Source: Acanthaster planci
Taxonomy: Eukaryota > Echinodermata > Asteroidea > Valvatida > Acanthasteridae
Assembly: GCF_001949145.1 (NCBI RefSeq)
Contig: NW_019091403.1
Location: 777,391-841,390 of the forward strand
Direction of reading: 5' to 3'
DNA: 64,000 bases
This document shows, piece by piece, positions 60,431 through 64,000 of this stretch. Numbering within the stretch: the stretch's first letter is position 1; each line of letters starts with the position of its first letter. Made by a program: the position numbers and the translations under genes. The notes beneath the pieces are model-generated. The model saw only the letters and a program-made list of their open reading frames with translations, was not told the DNA's origin and searched no databases.

Positions 60431-63400
60431 ATGTAAGTGATATTAAGTGGAATTTCAGGAGAAGTGGCAGAAATCGAAGTAGACATGCCGTGGGAATTTG
60501 GAAAGAGATGTGAAGTGTGAAAGATTGTGTATTTTAATGATCAACCTTGAACAAATCCCGGCATGTAAAGACGTCTAGTCTGTGTGAGCATGGTACATTT
60601 CCTGCCCAGTTTCCGGACGCAATGTTTTGGATTTTTACGTGTATCATGTGTAGGCCTATGTGGACTTTTATGCGGAAGGCCTAACATGTATAAGATGCCA
60701 TCAGCTGCAACAGGTCCAAAAGTTCCATATTTCGGGAATTACACTTTATCTGCCAACCTGTCATGCCAGCAGTGACGATAAATTTATTATTGTATGTAGG
60801 GCCTTTGCCTATATCATGTGTAATTTTGTGAATTTGCCCATAGGCCTACATGTACTTAAGCTTAAGGGACCCCAATGGAAATAAGCCTGTGTAATCGGCT
60901 TTCTTGGGTTATCCCAGAATGAATCAACTGTATCTTGTTTTCTTCGTGTACGTTCGTTGCTTAGTTGGTTGATTTCTGAATAAAATAATAATAATTCAGA
61001 TGCTTCTTTTGGTCAAAGTCCGATAGTTTAGTCAGGTAGGCTACACTCTTAACTAGCCTATGCATGTTTGGAGGGGGACACTTTCATAGCAGATTAGACT
61101 TTCCAAATTTGTTTCAAAATTGTCTGCATGAAGTGACTTGCTACCCCAGAACTGTGGGGTCCGATGTGGGAGTGGGGTGGACGTCTGGGAGTAGTGATTT
61201 CCCTCAATGAAATTATACGTGGTGAATAAAGTTGGTCAGGCGTGACAAGACTCAACAGTCTTCCCCTCGAAATAGTTTTACTAAATTTTCCTATAATTTA
61301 AACTTTGAATGTAATTTTTTTTATTCTGAACAGTGACACGTAAGATGAATAATTTTTTTGTATTGTGAAACAGTTGCCAAGTACTTCAAGGATTTTAGTG
61401 TTTTTTCTCTCAACTGATTGAACAATCAACAAACTGTTTCAATAAATTTCAAAGTTAGAAATGAATTGAGACTTTATTTCCTCTTGTGATGAGCTTACAA
61501 GAGTTTATATTCTTTTAACAGGGAGGACAGAAACAACAGTGCTAATGGTGATTTGCCAGATGATATCTTATTCCATCACCAAAATGACAATATCGGAGAT
61601 GCTGCTGACCAGTACAGTAGCCTTGAAGATGTTGAAGGGGAACCTGCCACATTGAATCATGTGTCCAGCAGCCAGCATGCAGCTGCAATGAGAGATCACC
61701 TCCCCATCCCAGAAGAAGACAACCTCAGCTCGTTTGATAACGATCCTGGCTACTGGGCCGGGACCACTCCTCCTCGCAACCACAGGGAGGAGAAGAGACA
61801 GCACCTGCGTTCCCGTCAGGGGCCCAAGCCACCGCGGTTGGTCATCCCGAGACGGGACAGTATCCCCAAGACGTTCAACAGTGGTCCGCGGAGAAGCCTG
61901 GTGAGAATGGACAAAGTGGACGAAGGAGAAGCTTTCATTGATCCGGTCCTCGGAAGCACCGCCATGCAGCAGAAGCGGAAGAGCATCACAATCGAGCGCA
62001 ACCAACAACGAGAGTACAAGCACAGTGCCGTCAACTATGACGGCACTGAGGTCCCTAGTGTGATCGTACCCCTGAACACATTCCTGGACCCTATGCCGTC
62101 GCCAGTCGTCAAGGTGGACTCCAATGTCTTCTTCCGCAGTCTGACCACTCAGCAAGTGAGCCAAAGTCCCCCGCCCTCTCCAAAGAGTTCCAAGAGCAAG
62201 AAGCACTCTGTGGGAAAGTGCTACTGCCCAGAGGATCGCATCTCATTCCACAAGATATTCTCAGAGATGATCCGCATCGGCACCGCCAAGAAGGAAGGAA
62301 GTGTGGAAGGCAAGAATTACAGCGGATGGCAGGAGAACTCCAACCAAACGGACACAGTTCGCATGGCCTGGAATCAACTCTTGTGGTTGGAGTTGAAGGC
62401 ATTTCAGAACGGCCTGACAATGATACAGGAGGACCAACGGATCGTCGAAGCTCGGGAGATGATCCCCAGCATCCTGGAAGCGATTCTCAGGTTTAAGTTT
62501 ATTCCCTCCCCCTCCAAGGGTAAAGGGCCCACAAAATGCACCCTGAAGCGTCATCCAAGAGGCCGTTTGTTGTCATCGAACACTGCTTCTGAGAGCGTAA
62601 GCCAAGGGGACACGGGATCAGATTCAGACCGGAGTGTCCAGAGCCAAGACGAGCCGCTGAAGCCCTGCAACACCTGCAGCACGCCCTTCTTAAACCGTCG
62701 AGCCAGCTCAGACAGTGTCGGCATGTGCATGCCACTCAGTGCCGCCCTGACTAACTACATTCAGAACACCCGGCAAGCCTGGAAGCAGATCACAAGCATC
62801 ATGGAGCAGCTAGAGGAAGCCTCACAGCTGTATTCGACCCTGAGGGCACTTCAGAACGATTACCCGCTCTACAAAATGACAGGCTTCCGAAAGCGCATCG
62901 AGACGCTATGCTTGTGGTTAAACATCACCGGCGATCTCAACCACAAATTGGAACAGGCTGCCTTGATGCTCGGGGTGATTGACATCGAAGGAGTCTTTTG
63001 GCCTTTCATACTCGATGATGAGTCTGAAGATGAACAAATTGACCAACTGGAAATGAATGCTGTCCAGAAGGTCGAATCCGGTCTGATCAAACCACACCCA
63101 AGGAGATTATTTGATGTTAAGGAGGTTTCAAGCTCGTTAGACTCAACAGACACTGAAGAAACAGCAATTGAAAAGGAAGTGGAATCCCCTTCAATACCAG
63201 AGCTGAATAACCAAGATACCCAAGTACCCAAAAAGAGAACTCGATCTGTGACCTTTGACATACAAGAAGACAGCGACAGCTATGATGGACTCAACGACGC
63301 TGACGATGAATGTGAACCCTCTCCAAGAATCACCCCCCACCACAGTACGCCGTCATTCAAAGGCTCAGTATCGGATGACTCACCCCGCATTGCCCGCATC

Positions 63401-63616
63401 TTCAGCCAGTGCCACTTCAGCTTCGACTTCAACTCGGCTACCTCCATGTACCGCCCCTTTGTCGACCGGAGCCTGAAACACAGCGGCCTGAGAAGAATGA
63501 CCAACATGCTGTACACCCTGCTAGGCAAGACACTACAGAGAACAAAACAGGTTCTCCAGAAGCCTACATTTGTTGAGGACATCAATACACCCAAGCGGAA
63601 GCACAGGCCAAGCAGT
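60431..63616 (+). CDS. MAP3K4: MAP3K4 (MEKK4/MTK1), N-terminal part; gene runs past window end
   Basis: Kinase of the stress p38/JNK cascade, activated by GADD45 proteins in vertebrates. The start codon is split: AT at 60431-60432, then an intron (GTAAGT at 60433 to acceptor ending 61521), then G at 61522. The large exon 61522-63616 ends at donor AGT/GTAAGG in phase 0, so 699 N-terminal residues are visible and the stop at 63629 would only be reached by reading into the intron. Matches to human MAP3K4: CPEDRISFHKIFSEMI, NQLLWLELKAFQNG, REMIPSILEAILRFK, TLCLWLNITGDLNHKL, and SMYRPFVDRSLKHSGLRR. The first about 220 residues are low-complexity, Ser/Pro/Arg-rich. The GADD45-binding region lies N-terminal in the human protein and is poorly conserved here. 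The C-terminal kinase domain must lie beyond 64000; 63617-64000 is intron. Confidence 0.9.
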
Positions 63617-64000
63617 GTAAGGAAAGTTTGACATTACATGACACACTTAGAGCTAGACTAAGGGTGGCAATTTATGTTTAATTTGAAAAACGTTTAGCAA
63701 ACTTTCCCATACCGTTAAAAGATGTAAATGGCTCACCGTTACCACGGTGCCATTGAAAACCTTAAACACAACAAATTGCATACAGTGTAAATAGTTGACA
63801 TAAAGTTGTGGTGATGAATTCATGGTGTTCCTTTGACAATGACCGAGTAGTCGAGTGTTCTGAAACTCAGATTTCATTTGACAGGCATTGTTTCTCAAAG
63901 AAATGAATGCCAGATTTTGTCAAAACGTCAAACCTCGAAAAGGGGCGGTTCTGTTTGTACGTTTGGGAAAAACTGTAAATGGATTTGGAACTTTTTCATT

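Noticed and set aside
61568-62206. 212-codon minus-strand frame opposite MAP3K4
   Set aside because: Shadow of the conserved MAP3K4 exon in the reverse frame; the + strand reading has clear homology.
63617-63631. End of MAP3K4 frame at 63631 as a true C terminus
   Set aside because: MAP3K4 proteins are about twice as long with a C-terminal kinase domain; a good donor GTAAGG at 63617 in phase 0 explains the end better.
1-64000. Retroviral, LTR or Polinton-like fossils
   Set aside because: No reverse transcriptase, integrase, capsid or polymerase-like frames and no long terminal repeat pairs were recognised.
1-64000. CRISPR array or bacterial operon
   Set aside because: No regular spacer-repeat pattern; spliced animal genes throughout. 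The 17-bp array at 40387-40460 has no spacers.

Overview
The window reads as nuclear DNA of an animal, most likely a marine invertebrate deuterostome (echinoderm, hemichordate or amphioxus grade). Reasons: intron-rich genes with GT-AG introns of roughly 0.1-2 kb, clear orthologues of vertebrate genes, a tandem pair of MYND-DUF4470 genes, many short non-autonomous DNA transposons and tRNA-derived SINEs, and frequent ACATGTAC strings. The phylum is an inference. No retrovirus-like, LTR or Polinton-like element was recognised.

Layout, left to right. (1) 23-10915, + strand: 3' part of CPOX (haem synthesis). Its 8.5-kb intron holds two complete MYND-DUF4470 paralogues on the opposite strand (1085-3281 and 4950-7193). 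(2) 13892-23012, - strand: complete NOTUM, the secreted Wnt-lipid esterase, in 13 coding exons with an intact Ser/Asp/His triad. (3) 23.0-38.6 kb: a gene-poor, partly CpG-rich stretch upstream of NOTUM with scattered TCF/LEF-type CTTTGATC sites and SINE/MITE insertions. (4) 38648-44521, - strand: complete HGD (homogentisate 1,2-dioxygenase, 444 aa, 13 exons). (5) 45371-48125, + strand: CMSS1, head-to-head with HGD, with a GC-AG first intron. (6) 49518-51730, + strand: TIPRL (PP2A-family phosphatase regulator). (7) 54080-55897, - strand: a NAIF1-like Myb/SANT DNA-binding protein, head-to-head (216 bp between start codons) with (8) 56114-59060, + strand: a Bmt2-type rRNA adenine methyltransferase. 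(9) 60431-63616, + strand: N-terminal part of MAP3K4, whose ATG is split by an intron; the kinase part lies beyond the window.

These are mainly unrelated housekeeping and developmental genes, not an operon-like system. The points most worth following are the nested MYND-DUF4470 pair with a probable gene-conversion patch, the TCF/LEF-site cluster beside NOTUM (a known Wnt feedback target), a recurrent GAGGGCGCT motif mostly near gene boundaries that resembles a CTCF core, the fungal-type Bmt2 gene in an animal, and several MITE families, one copy with a perfect 8-bp target-site duplication. All exon models were built by eye from reading frames, splice sites and family resemblance; exon lengths and phases add up for every gene.
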